Source: Clostridia bacterium
GTDB lineage: Bacteria > Bacillota > Clostridia > Christensenellales > Borkfalkiaceae
NCBI GenBank assembly: GCA_017522945.1
Contig: JAFWXT010000015.1
Coordinates: 1 to 34,912, forward strand
Direction of reading: 5' to 3'
DNA length: 34,912 nt
The notes under the pieces are model-generated. The model did no database searches. It was given only the letters and a program-made list of their open reading frames with translations, and was not told where the DNA came from. This document shows positions 6,349 to 16,448 of the stretch, one piece after another. The position numbers and the translations under genes are program-made. Positions within the stretch are counted from its first letter, which is position 1, and each line of letters starts with the position of its first letter.

Positions 6349-9300
6349 TTAATCAGCTACTTCAAATACAATTTGAGCAACTATTAATTGATAATCTGTA
6401 GATTCCGCTTTACCAACTATTTGAATAGTTTGGAAGTATTCTGGCTTACCCTTACCATCATTTTTAATTAAGCTGATAACGTCAAGAGTTTTTCCACCTG
6501 CACCCCATGCACCAGTTACGTTAATACCATCAACGTAAACGTTAATACCATTAGCATTTAACGAATAAACGTCAATTTTAATAGTTTTATAATCGGCTAC
6601 TCTAACTGGGTAAGGTAGAATAAACGTAATACCTTCATCATGATTACCAACGTATTTAATAGTATTAATTTCACCAATGGTGGTATCAGCCCAGTTACTA
6701 TGATTTACATAACTTAAAGTACCGTTAGAAACAGGTTGAATTAATGCTTGCATATTACCGTTAGCAATACTGTAAGTTACTGATTCAGGGTTTAATTCAA
6801 ATACTATAGACTCAACGTAAATTTTAGCTATTGTGTCGTTTGCGTTTTTATCAATAGTAAGTTCAAATTTGCTAAATTCAGTTAATGGAGTGGAAGCCCC
6901 TTTAGCTTTTTCTATTAAATCGATAGTGTTTGTTCCACCGCCACCCCAGCCAACGTATTTATTATCAAGGTAAAGAACAGTATTAACATTAGCAGCAGAT
7001 TTTAGCGCGTAATATGTAATTTTAATTGATTTATAATCGCTTACTTTAATTGTGCCACCAAAATCAAACACAATACTTGCCATATGATCAGCAGTGATTG
7101 TTTCACCTTCGTAATAGTAATATAAAGCTGGAACACTTCCATTATTAAAGTTATAATCAGCAGTAGTAAGAGTACCTGCAACTGGTGTTGCAATACTTGC
7201 TAATTTGCCGTTTTCTACATTGTAAATTCCATTTTCTTTTATGTATGGAACTTTTTCAATACCTGCAATGAAGAAAATCTTTTCACATGGATTGCTATAC
7301 TTAAATACAACTTGTTTAACAGTTCCAACAGAAGAATAGTCTTTTATAAAATCTACGGTATATTTTTTATATTCAGTAGGATTTGTAGCATATAAAATTG
7401 ATGTAAAACCAAGATTTTGTTGGCTAGCATATAATCCACTAGTTGCTATATCTATAACCTCGCTTGAAACACCAACTTGTGTGTTTGTTGTTGATGACAT
7501 TTCGTAGTAGTGTAATTTTGCAACCGTATAATTTTCTAAAACTATTTCGTTTATTGGTAATGAAAGTTCTTTACCATTATTCTTTTCAATCATGACACGT
7601 GCTTCAACACCAAATGCACCGTCGTGATACTTAAGTGTGAATGAAGTTGATGCCATAGTTACTTCATATCGACCAAACTTCATATCTTCTACGTTAAAGC
7701 CTAGTTCTTTTGAGTCGAAGTCTAACTTAACAATAAGTTCTAAGCTACCGTCAGCATAAATTTCACCACTTAATACAGAATCTGCATTTACTTTAGCGCC
7801 CTTAAGGTTAGCAACTGCAGCACTTACGTCAACAGTTTCGCCTACTAAACCTTTTAATTCACCATCTAAACCTAATACTCCAGCTAATTCGCTAGTTGCA
7901 TCAACGTAACTTAAACCGCTTGGATAATAACATCCGCTAACATAAGCACAACCATATTGAGCAACCAAAATTTGAACTGAGTAGTTAGCTTGAGAAACTT
8001 CCCACTTAGCATAGAAGGTTTTATCGCCTAAGTCGCTTGCGCTAATTTCGCTAACAGGTTCGCCAGTTAAATCTTCAGTTGTATACCAGCCAACAAAAGT
8101 ATAACCTTCTTGAGTTGGAACTGGCAACGTTGCGCCAACGCCATAAGCGTATGAAGTTAAATCTTCTTCAACGCTACCACCGTTTAAAACTAACGTAACG
8201 TTATAAATTTTACAATTACTATGATCGCCTACGCAAACGTAGTTAGAACAGAATTCACATACTGCGTGTGCTTCTTCCTTGCTACCACAAGCTGGGCAAA
8301 GAACTGGCTTACATTCGCTATGATCGCCTACGCAAACGTAGTTAGAACAGAATTCACATACTGCGTGTGCTTCTTCTGTACTACCACAAATTGAACAAAG
8401 AATTTCTTTTAATTCAAGTATAATTTCAGCTACGTAAATATCAGCTTTTGCACTACCTACACCGCTATATGAAGAAAGCTCAATCTTGTTAAACACAGTA
8501 ATACCGTTATCTTCAGCAAATTTTTTAATATCTACTGTTTGAGCACCACCCCAGTTTGTATCAGATGACTTGCCATTAATGTGAATCTTTGTACCATTAT
8601 TTCCTGCATTTTGTGATACATATTTAATTGTAATAGTCTTGTAATCACTTACTTTAATATAGCCTAAATCAAATACTATACCAGCAGTGTGGTCGGTAGT
8701 AATCGTTTCGCCTTCGTAATGATAATGAAGTGCAGCTGAACCTAAAGAGCCTTGGTTTGCTACTTGACCAATTTGCTCGCCATTCAATCCCGTAGCAACG
8801 CTTAATAAGTTGCCGTTAGCAATGCTATAAGTTACTTCTTTTCTTGTTGTTTCTGTAACTTTTTCAATAGCAGGAATGAAGAAAATCTTTTCACATGGTG
8901 TGAAATACTTTAATACAATTTGTTTAACAGTTCCAACACTCGCATAGTTATCAGCAAGGTTTACAGTTGCTTTAATATATTTACTTGGGTTAACAGTGTT
9001 AGGAATAAATTGTGTGAAACCATACCCAGTCAGTGGAGCTTTAACTTCACTCGAAGCTGAAATTTGTGTATTTGTAGTTGCTGATTTTTCATAGTAAGTG
9101 AAAAATACTGCTTCATAGTTTTCTAAAACTATTTCGCCTACGTTTAAGGTAAGTTCTTTACCGTTACCAGATGCAAAATCAATATCTACTTCAACGCCAA
9201 ATTTACCATCGTAATACTTAAGCATAAATGACATATCGTTAACATTCCATGTTCCAAATGCCATTTCTTCTACGTTAAAGCCAAGTTCTTCGGAGTCGAA

Positions 9301-12300
9301 ATCTAATTTAACTATAAGTTCTAAGCTACCGTCGGCTAAAATTTCACCGCTTAATTCTGAACCTTCGTTTACTTTAGCACCCTTAAGGTTAGGAATTAAA
9401 TCACTTATATTAACAGTTTCGCCCGTTGTACCCTTTAACTCGCCATCTAAGCCTAATACACTAGCTAATTCGCTTGTTGCGTCAACGTAACTTAAACCGC
9501 TTGGTGTATAAACGCCACTATTAGAAGTAAAGCCGTACTTAGCAACTAAAATTTGAACTGAATAGTTAGCCTTGCCTACTTCCCACTTAGCATAGAACTC
9601 TTTATCGCCTAAATCACTTGCGCTAATTTCAGTAACAGGATCGCCACTTAAATCTTCATTTGCATACCAGCCGGCAAAAGCATAACCTGGTTTACTTGCT
9701 GTAGGAAGTGTTGCGCCTTCGCCATATACGTAAGAAGTTAATTCACTTTCTAACGAACCACCATCAAGGTTGAAACTTACGTTATAGCTATTTGCTTGCC
9801 ATTTAGCATAGTATGCTTTATTTCCAGCATCGCTTGGGCTAATTGCAGTAACAGCTTCACCGCTTAAGTCTGCGTTTTCATACCAACCTGCAAAAGTATA
9901 ACCTGTTTTGCTTGCAGTAGGAAGTGTTGCGCCAACTGTGTGTTCGTAAGTTGTTAACGAGCTATCAAGAGTACCGCCATTTGCTTCAAGTTCAACGCTA
10001 TATAAGAAGTTGCGAGCAGGGGCATTTTCATCTAGCTCTAAAACAATGTATGCAACGTATAAATCAAAGTGGGTTGCGTTACCTACGTTCTTTGCAGAAA
10101 CAATTTCAAGTTTATTAAATATAGAAATATTTTTAGCTTCTGCTTCAGCTTTTAAGTCAATAGTAGTTTCGTTAGCGCCTTTCCAGTTGACATACGTACC
10201 ATCAAGCCAAATTGCGCTAGTAAGACTACTCTTTAAAACAATTTTAATAGTTTTGTAATCACTTACAATAATTCCACCTAAATCAAATACGATACCAGCC
10301 ATGCGGTCATCGTTAATTGCTACGCCATCGTATTGATAGTGAAGTGCAGGAGCTGTTTCGTCACCAAACGTATAACTATCTACTTTAGTGATAGTAGAAG
10401 TTGAAATAGGTGAAGCAATATCAAATAAGTTGCCGTTTTCAGCACTATAAGTTGCATCTTCTTGAACAAATTCAACAGGTTTGATACCGCCTAAGAAAAT
10501 CTTCTTTCCTGTATTAACGTTACCTGGAGCACTAAACTTAAGGTTAATTTGCTTAATAGAGTTAACAGCAGGGAATTTTTTCATTAAGTTTACACAGCCG
10601 TTAACAAAATCACTAGGCTCGTTTACAGCGTTGAAAAGTTTATCGTGACCAGTTGCAGAGTTATTCAATGCAGTTTTTGTAGCAGATGCTAAAATATAAG
10701 TGCCTGTAACTTGTGATTTTTCATAGTAAATGAAATTAATAGCAGCGTAATTTGCAACTAATAAAGTATCTATTTCAATAAATAATTCTTTACCGTTACC
10801 AACGTCACCTTCGATTAAAAGACCGCAAACGCCTGCATAATAATCAAGTGTATATAATAAGTTATTGCAAGACCATTGACCAAACATAATATCCGCAAGT
10901 TTAAAGCCTAATTCGTCTTCGTCAACGTCTAACTTAACGATAAGTTCTAAAGTTTCATCGGCATCAATAACACCGCTTAATACTGAACCAGCGTTTAATT
11001 TAGCGCCGTCAAGTGCGTTTACTACTGCAGTTAAATCAATTGTAGAATCAGTTATGCCTTGCGCTTTGTTGTTTTCATCTAAACCGAATACTGAAGCAAA
11101 TGCTTGAGTTGCATCAACGTAAGTTAAACTACTTTCTTTTACGCAGTAATAACCACCATCACTTCCTGAAGTATATTGAGCAACTAAAACTTGAACTGAA
11201 TACTTAGTATCGTTTCTTGCTTCGTATTTAGCATAAAATGCTTTATCTTCTAAATCAGTAGTTGAAATTTCGCTAATAGCTTCGCCTGCAAAATCTTCGC
11301 TTGCGTACCAACCAACGAAATCATAACCCTTCTTAGTGCATTCAGGAAGTGTTGCGCCAACGCCGTAAGTATATTGTGTTAACGCGCCTACAACTTCGCC
11401 TGTGCCTGCATTTAAAGTAACGTTATATGTTTTTGCAGTCCATTTAGCAAAGTATTCCTTATCGCCGTATTCTTCAACGCCAATAGCTGTAACTGCTTCG
11501 CCACTAAAATCTTCGCTTGCGTACCAACCTGCAAAGTCGTGACCAACTTTTGTTAAATCGGTAGGTAGTGTTGCACCTTCGCCGTAAACGTATGAAGCTA
11601 AGCTTGAACCTTCGTTTGCACCGTTAGTTTCAAGTGCAACAGCAAAAGTTTTTGGTGATCTTGTTTCATTATAAACTGCGTTACCGGCAACTGCTACTAC
11701 TTCTGCATCCCAACCGTATTCGTAACCAGGATGTACGTTAACGTGATCTGGAACTACAACAGTATCACCATAGTGGTAATCAGTTTTGCTTAAAATAGTT
11801 TCGCCGTTAATTGATTTAAATTCAACTGTATAATTGATATATACAGGTGTAAAGCTTGCAACGTATTCTAAGTTGCCGTTTACACTTTCTGCAACGTTCC
11901 AACCGTTAAACGTATAAGTATAAACGTTATCGGCTGGCTTGGTTTGATCGGCAGGAACAACGATTGTATCGCCATAGTGATAATCGTTTTTGCTTGAAAT
12001 AACTTCACCACTTTCAGTTTTGAATACTACCGTATAATTGATATATGTTGAAGTAAATTCTGCAGTATAAGTTGCAGGCTCGGTTGCAGGAAGAATTTCT
12101 TCTGCCCAACCGCTAAATTCATAAGTATAAACGTTATCGGCTTGTTTAGTAGGTGTTCCGTCGTAACTTGGAACTGCGCCGTACTTGCATGATCTTTCAA
12201 CCGAAACGCCATTAATCATCCAAGTGATAGCAATTAGATTTCTATCATACTTAACTTCTACAACGGTTGAACCATCTGGAGCAATCGTTACTTGATTGAT

Positions 12301-12744
12301 TGCTTTTGCAGTAAAGCCATCGTATTCGTTAGCTTCCGCGTTTGTTAAAGCGTCGGTCGTTCCTTGTAAGGTTTCAGCATCTTCAGCTACTTCTTCATAG
12401 CCCGTACCGTCAAGTTTTTCTAAAAGGTGCTTTACAGTATAGGCCGTATCAGTAGCGGGAGACCATTTTGCATCTAAAGTTGTATTTGCATTGATTGATG
12501 ATTCAAACGAGAACTCCGTTTCGCCTAAATACCAACCAGCAAATACGTAGCCGGTTTTAGTAGGGTCGGCTGGTTTTTGCGCTGTTTCGCCTTTAAAAAC
12601 TTCAACGCTTTCAATAGCCGTACCACCGTTTGAGTTAAAATTAACTGTGTAAAACACCGGCATGTTTGCACAACCAAACATTGTGAAACAACAAGCGGTT
12701 ATCAATAGTAATGATACTATTATTAGTTTAATTTTCTTACTCAT
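6349..12744 (-). CDS. Giant multidomain surface lipoprotein with InlB B-repeats, repeated beta-sandwich modules and a Cys/His tandem repeat
   Basis: 2131 residues from the ATG at 12744, which has GGGAGG upstream; the frame extends six codons further without support. A lipoprotein signal ends at Cys25 (MFGC, a poor lipobox). InlB/Flg_new B-repeats (xGYxFxGWY...FYAKW) occur six times: near residues 30-95, 365-435, 440-505, 915-985, 985-1055 and 1513-1585. Residues ~100-365 hold related NYTVxFK...GDTxxVP repeats. Three long modules (~510-910, ~1060-1450, ~1586-1985) alternate with B-repeats. Each opens with YSVQxLVAxY...SYVDAT and ends in a likely carbohydrate-binding beta-sandwich (GIVFDLG...VSDYKTIxI...VAxIxLEL). 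A fourth, degenerate copy of the sandwich forms the C-terminus. Two 33-residue CxxC repeats sit at ~1446-1511. It closes the transporter operon. Likely role: glycan capture or display at the cell surface; no catalytic domain was recognised. Confidence 0.85.
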   Translation of the reverse strand: MSKKIKLIIVSLLLITACCFTMFGCANMPVFYTVNFNSNGGTAIESVEVFKGETAQKPADPTKTGYVFAGWYLGETEFSFESSINANTTLDAKWSPATDTAYTVKHLLEKLDGTGYEEVAEDAETLQGTTDALTNAEANEYDGFTAKAINQVTIAPDGSTVVEVKYDRNLIAITWMINGVSVERSCKYGAVPSYDGTPTKQADNVYTYEFSGWAEEILPATEPATYTAEFTSTYINYTVVFKTESGEVISSKNDYHYGDTIVVPADQTKPADNVYTYTFNGWNVAESVNGNLEYVASFTPVYINYTVEFKSINGETILSKTDYHYGDTVVVPDHVNVHPGYEYGWDAEVVAVAGNAVYNETRSPKTFAVALETNGANEGSSLASYVYGEGATLPTDLTKVGHDFAGWYASEDFSGEAVTAIGVEEYGDKEYFAKWTAKTYNVTLNAGTGEVVGALTQYTYGVGATLPECTKKGYDFVGWYASEDFAGEAISEISTTDLEDKAFYAKYEARNDTKYSVQVLVAQYTSGSDGGYYCVKESSLTYVDATQAFASVFGLDENNKAQGITDSTIDLTAVVNALDGAKLNAGSVLSGVIDADETLELIVKLDVDEDELGFKLADIMFGQWSCNNLLYTLDYYAGVCGLLIEGDVGNGKELFIEIDTLLVANYAAINFIYYEKSQVTGTYILASATKTALNNSATGHDKLFNAVNEPSDFVNGCVNLMKKFPAVNSIKQINLKFSAPGNVNTGKKIFLGGIKPVEFVQEDATYSAENGNLFDIASPISTSTITKVDSYTFGDETAPALHYQYDGVAINDDRMAGIVFDLGGIIVSDYKTIKIVLKSSLTSAIWLDGTYVNWKGANETTIDLKAEAEAKNISIFNKLEIVSAKNVGNATHFDLYVAYIVLELDENAPARNFLYSVELEANGGTLDSSLTTYEHTVGATLPTASKTGYTFAGWYENADLSGEAVTAISPSDAGNKAYYAKWQANSYNVSFNLDGGSLESELTSYVYGEGATLPTASKPGYAFAGWYANEDLSGDPVTEISASDLGDKEFYAKWEVGKANYSVQILVAKYGFTSNSGVYTPSGLSYVDATSELASVLGLDGELKGTTGETVNISDLIPNLKGAKVNEGSELSGEILADGSLELIVKLDFDSEELGFNVEEMAFGTWNVNDMSFMLKYYDGKFGVEVDIDFASGNGKELTLNVGEIVLENYEAVFFTYYEKSATTNTQISASSEVKAPLTGYGFTQFIPNTVNPSKYIKATVNLADNYASVGTVKQIVLKYFTPCEKIFFIPAIEKVTETTRKEVTYSIANGNLLSVATGLNGEQIGQVANQGSLGSAALHYHYEGETITTDHTAGIVFDLGYIKVSDYKTITIKYVSQNAGNNGTKIHINGKSSDTNWGGAQTVDIKKFAEDNGITVFNKIELSSYSGVGSAKADIYVAEIILELKEILCSICGSTEEAHAVCEFCSNYVCVGDHSECKPVLCPACGSKEEAHAVCEFCSNYVCVGDHSNCKIYNVTLVLNGGSVEEDLTSYAYGVGATLPVPTQEGYTFVGWYTTEDLTGEPVSEISASDLGDKTFYAKWEVSQANYSVQILVAQYGCAYVSGCYYPSGLSYVDATSELAGVLGLDGELKGLVGETVDVSAAVANLKGAKVNADSVLSGEIYADGSLELIVKLDFDSKELGFNVEDMKFGRYEVTMASTSFTLKYHDGAFGVEARVMIEKNNGKELSLPINEIVLENYTVAKLHYYEMSSTTNTQVGVSSEVIDIATSGLYASQQNLGFTSILYATNPTEYKKYTVDFIKDYSSVGTVKQVVFKYSNPCEKIFFIAGIEKVPYIKENGIYNVENGKLASIATPVAGTLTTADYNFNNGSVPALYYYYEGETITADHMASIVFDFGGTIKVSDYKSIKITYYALKSAANVNTVLYLDNKYVGWGGGGTNTIDLIEKAKGASTPLTEFSKFELTIDKNANDTIAKIYVESIVFELNPESVTYSIANGNMQALIQPVSNGTLSYVNHSNWADTTIGEINTIKYVGNHDEGITFILPYPVRVADYKTIKIDVYSLNANGINVYVDGINVTGAWGAGGKTLDVISLIKNDGKGKPEYFQTIQIVGKAESTDYQLIVAQIVFEVAD
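8219..8376 (-). repeat. Tandem 99-nt repeat encoding two Cys/His (zinc-finger-like) units
   Basis: Bases 8219-8277 and 8318-8376 are identical over 59 nt, with a period of 99 nt (33 codons). Each unit encodes CxxC-x9-CxxC-x4-C-x3-H-x2-C, giving six Cys and one invariant His in the metal-ligand-like positions plus an Ala-His upstream. The spacing resembles cross-brace zinc fingers of the B-box/ZZ type. It is inserted between module 2 and the next B-repeat. The near identity points to a recent duplication. Confidence 0.75.
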
Positions 12745-12764
12745 CTTGTATTTTCCTCCCATTT

Positions 12765-15700
12765 TTATTTATTCTTCCAAACAGGTGTGCTACCTGTTAA
12801 ATCCCAACAATTACTGTTAAATAACGAATAATCGTTATTGTCGCTTGCCATTGCGTTATAATCATTGTATCTACGCATAGTTACTATTTCTTTGCTTCCA
12901 TTATTGTAAGTGCTTGGTAAATAGTTTTTAGCGTATGCGTCGCTACCACCTGCAACTACGTTATAGTCGTTGTAAGAAAGTACCATGCCTTGGCTAGTTC
13001 TATTTCTACCAGCAGTTATTCTAAATAATCCACCGTTATTAGTTTTATCTTTAGAAATAACGTAAACGTTAGTCAATGCGTCTGCCGTAGTTCCGTTTGC
13101 ATATTGACCAAGAGTTGTAGAAAGGTCAATACCGTTCCAATAACTGAACAAGCAAGGTTGAGCGCCTGCGCCGTTTGCAGAATCATTATAATCACTATGG
13201 TAAATATTCGCTTCAATAACTATATTTGAAAATTTTGACTTAAGTGAAGCGTTTGCATTTACAAGAATTGCTGATGTAATCCATTTAGATAAATATTGTC
13301 TGTACCCACAATTAACAGATTCATCTAAGTTGATATAAACGTCTTTAACAATAACTACGTCGGTTGCGTTGTTTATAAAGCCTGCAATTATTGCAGTAGT
13401 GCCGTAGTAACCTGAAGTCATTTTTCCGTCTAAGTCCGAATTAAAATTAAATGGAAATTGCATATTAGTAAACGCTACGTTTTTAACAACCGCACCGTGA
13501 CCTAATACACCAAAGAAACCTTTGTTAACCTTGGACGAAATTGAATATCCGTTACCATCAAAAGTACCGGTAAATGATTTTAATCCATGATTAGAATCAG
13601 CAGCATCGTTATAAACGCTTGTAAAATCTGATAAATTATTAGTTAAGATATAGTAACCATTGTAAGAGTTGTTAGCGTTTTCAGCTAAAGTTTGGTTAAA
13701 GTATTGAAGGTCTTTAGCCGTAGCAATAACCTTAGAATAAACTTTAACTTTTACGATGTAGATAGTATCTTCGGTATTAATAGTTAATTCAACAGGTAAA
13801 ACTTCACGGTTTTCGCCTTCGCCTGTAATATTTGCAGTTAAGCCGTTAAGCGCACCGCTTTGCGCGTTATAAGTAATTAGTTTTTCGCCTTGGTAGATAG
13901 AAAGAATTTCGTTATCCCCAACGATTTCGTTCATTGGGAATGCATTACCTGCTAACATACCAGTGCTTTCATCAACTAAATCGTAAACCTTTTCAACGTT
14001 AACAAGTCCGCCCATAGCCATTATGCTAATAGTTTTTGTAACTTTAACGCCACCAACTACAACCGTAACGCTTAATTTAACGTTTACTGCGCCACCAACT
14101 GGCAATTGAGCTAATCTAATAACGTCTTTAACGCCGTCGTAAACAACGTAATCGTTTTCTTCAACTTCAATCGAAGAAATTGAAATATCTTCACCTTCCG
14201 CAAAGGCTTTCATACTTAATTCTTTATTTAATCCTACAAGTTTAGCATCTTCTCCTAAATCGGTAGAATTATCAAAGAATTTTACTTCTAAGTTCTTTGC
14301 AAATTGTGATTTCCAAACAATTTTATCGTTATCTACTACCCAGTAATCACTTGAGAAGCTTGAGAAATCGCGTTTTGCAGATTGTAATGCTTCATAACCG
14401 TTATAATGATATAAGTTTGTGAATTTAGCATTATAATATAAAGTAGTTTGCCAATAATCGCCTAAACCTGGATTTTCACGATTATTAGTCATTGTTATAT
14501 TATTTCCGTAAATATCTTTTGTTTCGTTTGCGCCATAGCCGTATAAAGCTGCGTATAAATCACCGTCTTTCTTTTCATCGCTTCTAAACGATACTGTAAA
14601 TGGTGAAATAACGTAAACGTCGCTCCACTTTTTATCTTGTGCGTAAAGCATACCGTTTGATTCATAGGTCCATAAACCGCCGATTAAGCCTTGCCAGTTC
14701 CAACGTTCGTTATACACTCTATCTGCTTCAGCGTTTGCGCCAAGATATTCGATTACAACGTTTGTGCAAACCGAACTAGATCCCGTTCTACCCGTTAAAC
14801 CTCTTGGAGTTGCAGTTGATTGTGAAAGTGAAATATAAACGTTTGAAATAGTTAATCCGTCGTTTAAGGTGTTAGATGCAAGGAAGTAAACTTTTGTTGC
14901 GTTTAGGTTAACAAGCGCAAAGTTTTTAACAATTGCAGTTCCGTTTAAAATCCCAAATAAACCAGATGCGTTTTGGTTTGCGTTTGCAGGTTGTGATAAG
15001 CTTAAGTTTTCAACGCTATAACCGTTACCGTCAAACACGCCCGAGAAACAAGCCCCGTTAGTCTTTACGTGGTTAAGGTTAATACCTGAAGCATCAATAT
15101 CATTAACTAATTCGTAATAACCAGTTAAAATTGCGCCATCAACAAGTTCTAACGCCTTAAGGTCTTCTTTAGTGCTAATTGCTTTTGCAAGCGTTTCTAA
15201 AGTAAAGTGATAAATAACTTTTTCAGTACCAACACTGATTTCAGCACTACCTCTTTTTGTTTGTGAAGAAGATTCAACACCTAAAACCTTACCGTCTAAC
15301 ACAGTTAACGCTCTTAAACCTTGGTAAGCGTCAATAAGTTCGTCACCGTCGTTTACAAAACTTAATAGGTCTTTGGTTTGACCTTCTTCTTGGTCTAAAT
15401 AAGAGCCGTCAACCGTACTAAATAGCGGAACGGTTGTAGTTATAGTTTTTTCTACCCTATTAACGGTAATAGCAAAAGTTTTTGAATAAGTTTCGCCCGA
15501 AACTGTGCTTTGTACTAATACGTTAGTCGAGCCATAACCAACTACCGCGATTGAATCGCCTTGTTTTTTAACTATTTCTTCGTTTTCAATAGTAACTTCT
15601 GCAACACTTTCAACACCGTTTACTAATACGGTAAAATCACAAGGAAGATTATTTTTATAAGACTTTCCGTCAAAAGAAGCAAAAGTATAAAGAGTTTCGT

Positions 15701-16433
15701 CACTTACAAGTTCGCCGTCGTTAAAAAATCTTACGTCGTCAATAACCGAAAGTTCAACAACTTTTTGTAAAGTAGGTGCTTCAACCTTATCTTTTCCACG
15801 CCAAGAAGCTTCGATTACTAACTGAGTTGAACCCTTAGCCTTAGCTGTAATTTCACCGTTTTCGCTAACTTGAGCAACGTTTTGGTCAATTACCGTATAA
15901 CTTATGGTTGCATCGCTAAATTGCTTGCCGTTAAATGAAACGTAAGGTAAAACCTTGTAGCTTGAATTAACCGCGATAGCAATATTACCTTCAACACCCA
16001 TAGTTTTAAGTTCTGGTAAATATCCGCCGAAAGAAGTGCTTACCGTTACGCTTGCGCTTGCACTATCGCTTCCGTTTGAATAGGTTGCGGTAATCACAGC
16101 ATTTCCCTCGCCTTGAGCTGAAAGTTTACCTTGATTACTTACGCTTACCACTTGTGATGCGCTTGAAGAATAAGTTAAAGAATATCCGCTTAATTTATTG
16201 TAATCGGGAATTAAATATTCTTCATCGCCAACAAGCATCATTTTTTCGCTTACCGAAAAACTAATACTCGCTTGACTATCGGGTTGTTCGTTAGGTTTAT
16301 TGCCCGAATTTTGCGAAGTTGATGGGTTTGAAGGTGAATAACATCCGCCCATTAGCGTAAATGCAGTTAAAGACATTAAACTTATAAGTAAACAAATTAC
16401 TGATATAAAAGTTCTTTTAATAGTTTTATTCAT
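12765..16433 (-). CDS. Large lipoprotein with bacterial Ig-like (Big_2) and GLUG-type repeats
   Basis: 1222 residues with a type II signal sequence ending at Cys31 (MGGC). A Ser/Asn/Pro-rich linker leads to Big_2-like domains at about 55-130 (VSVSNQGKLSAQGEGNAVITATY) and 140-235 (VAQVSENGEITAKAKGSTQLV). Two halves then each carry a GLUG-type beta-helix start: FSGVFDGNGYSVENLSL near 455 and FTGTFDGNGYSISS near 955, each followed by GLFGxL/GFFGVLGHGAVVKNVAF. Each half ends in a hydrophobic/aromatic closing motif (SSDYWVVDNDKIVWKS and SNCWDLTGSTPVWKN). GLUG proteins are surface adhesins or beta-helix carriers in gut bacteria; no active site was seen. The gene sits 15 nt after the DUF4838 gene and 20 nt before the giant InlB-repeat gene, in one operon. 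Glycan binding or scaffolding is an inference. Confidence 0.82.
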   Translation of the reverse strand: MNKTIKRTFISVICLLISLMSLTAFTLMGGCYSPSNPSTSQNSGNKPNEQPDSQASISFSVSEKMMLVGDEEYLIPDYNKLSGYSLTYSSSASQVVSVSNQGKLSAQGEGNAVITATYSNGSDSASASVTVSTSFGGYLPELKTMGVEGNIAIAVNSSYKVLPYVSFNGKQFSDATISYTVIDQNVAQVSENGEITAKAKGSTQLVIEASWRGKDKVEAPTLQKVVELSVIDDVRFFNDGELVSDETLYTFASFDGKSYKNNLPCDFTVLVNGVESVAEVTIENEEIVKKQGDSIAVVGYGSTNVLVQSTVSGETYSKTFAITVNRVEKTITTTVPLFSTVDGSYLDQEEGQTKDLLSFVNDGDELIDAYQGLRALTVLDGKVLGVESSSQTKRGSAEISVGTEKVIYHFTLETLAKAISTKEDLKALELVDGAILTGYYELVNDIDASGINLNHVKTNGACFSGVFDGNGYSVENLSLSQPANANQNASGLFGILNGTAIVKNFALVNLNATKVYFLASNTLNDGLTISNVYISLSQSTATPRGLTGRTGSSSVCTNVVIEYLGANAEADRVYNERWNWQGLIGGLWTYESNGMLYAQDKKWSDVYVISPFTVSFRSDEKKDGDLYAALYGYGANETKDIYGNNITMTNNRENPGLGDYWQTTLYYNAKFTNLYHYNGYEALQSAKRDFSSFSSDYWVVDNDKIVWKSQFAKNLEVKFFDNSTDLGEDAKLVGLNKELSMKAFAEGEDISISSIEVEENDYVVYDGVKDVIRLAQLPVGGAVNVKLSVTVVVGGVKVTKTISIMAMGGLVNVEKVYDLVDESTGMLAGNAFPMNEIVGDNEILSIYQGEKLITYNAQSGALNGLTANITGEGENREVLPVELTINTEDTIYIVKVKVYSKVIATAKDLQYFNQTLAENANNSYNGYYILTNNLSDFTSVYNDAADSNHGLKSFTGTFDGNGYSISSKVNKGFFGVLGHGAVVKNVAFTNMQFPFNFNSDLDGKMTSGYYGTTAIIAGFINNATDVVIVKDVYINLDESVNCGYRQYLSKWITSAILVNANASLKSKFSNIVIEANIYHSDYNDSANGAGAQPCLFSYWNGIDLSTTLGQYANGTTADALTNVYVISKDKTNNGGLFRITAGRNRTSQGMVLSYNDYNVVAGGSDAYAKNYLPSTYNNGSKEIVTMRRYNDYNAMASDNNDYSLFNSNCWDLTGSTPVWKNK

Positions 16434-16448
16434 AGTTTACCCCCTATC

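Noticed and set aside
8219..8376. Possible CRISPR-like repeat-spacer pair (59-nt repeats separated by 40 nt)
   Set aside because: Only two copies, in frame within a large gene with a period of exactly 33 codons; a protein-level tandem repeat explains it.
9924..10258. Two overlapping plus-strand frames within the giant lipoprotein gene
   Set aside because: They lie antisense to repeat-rich coding sequence, mutually overlap and have no supporting start signals.
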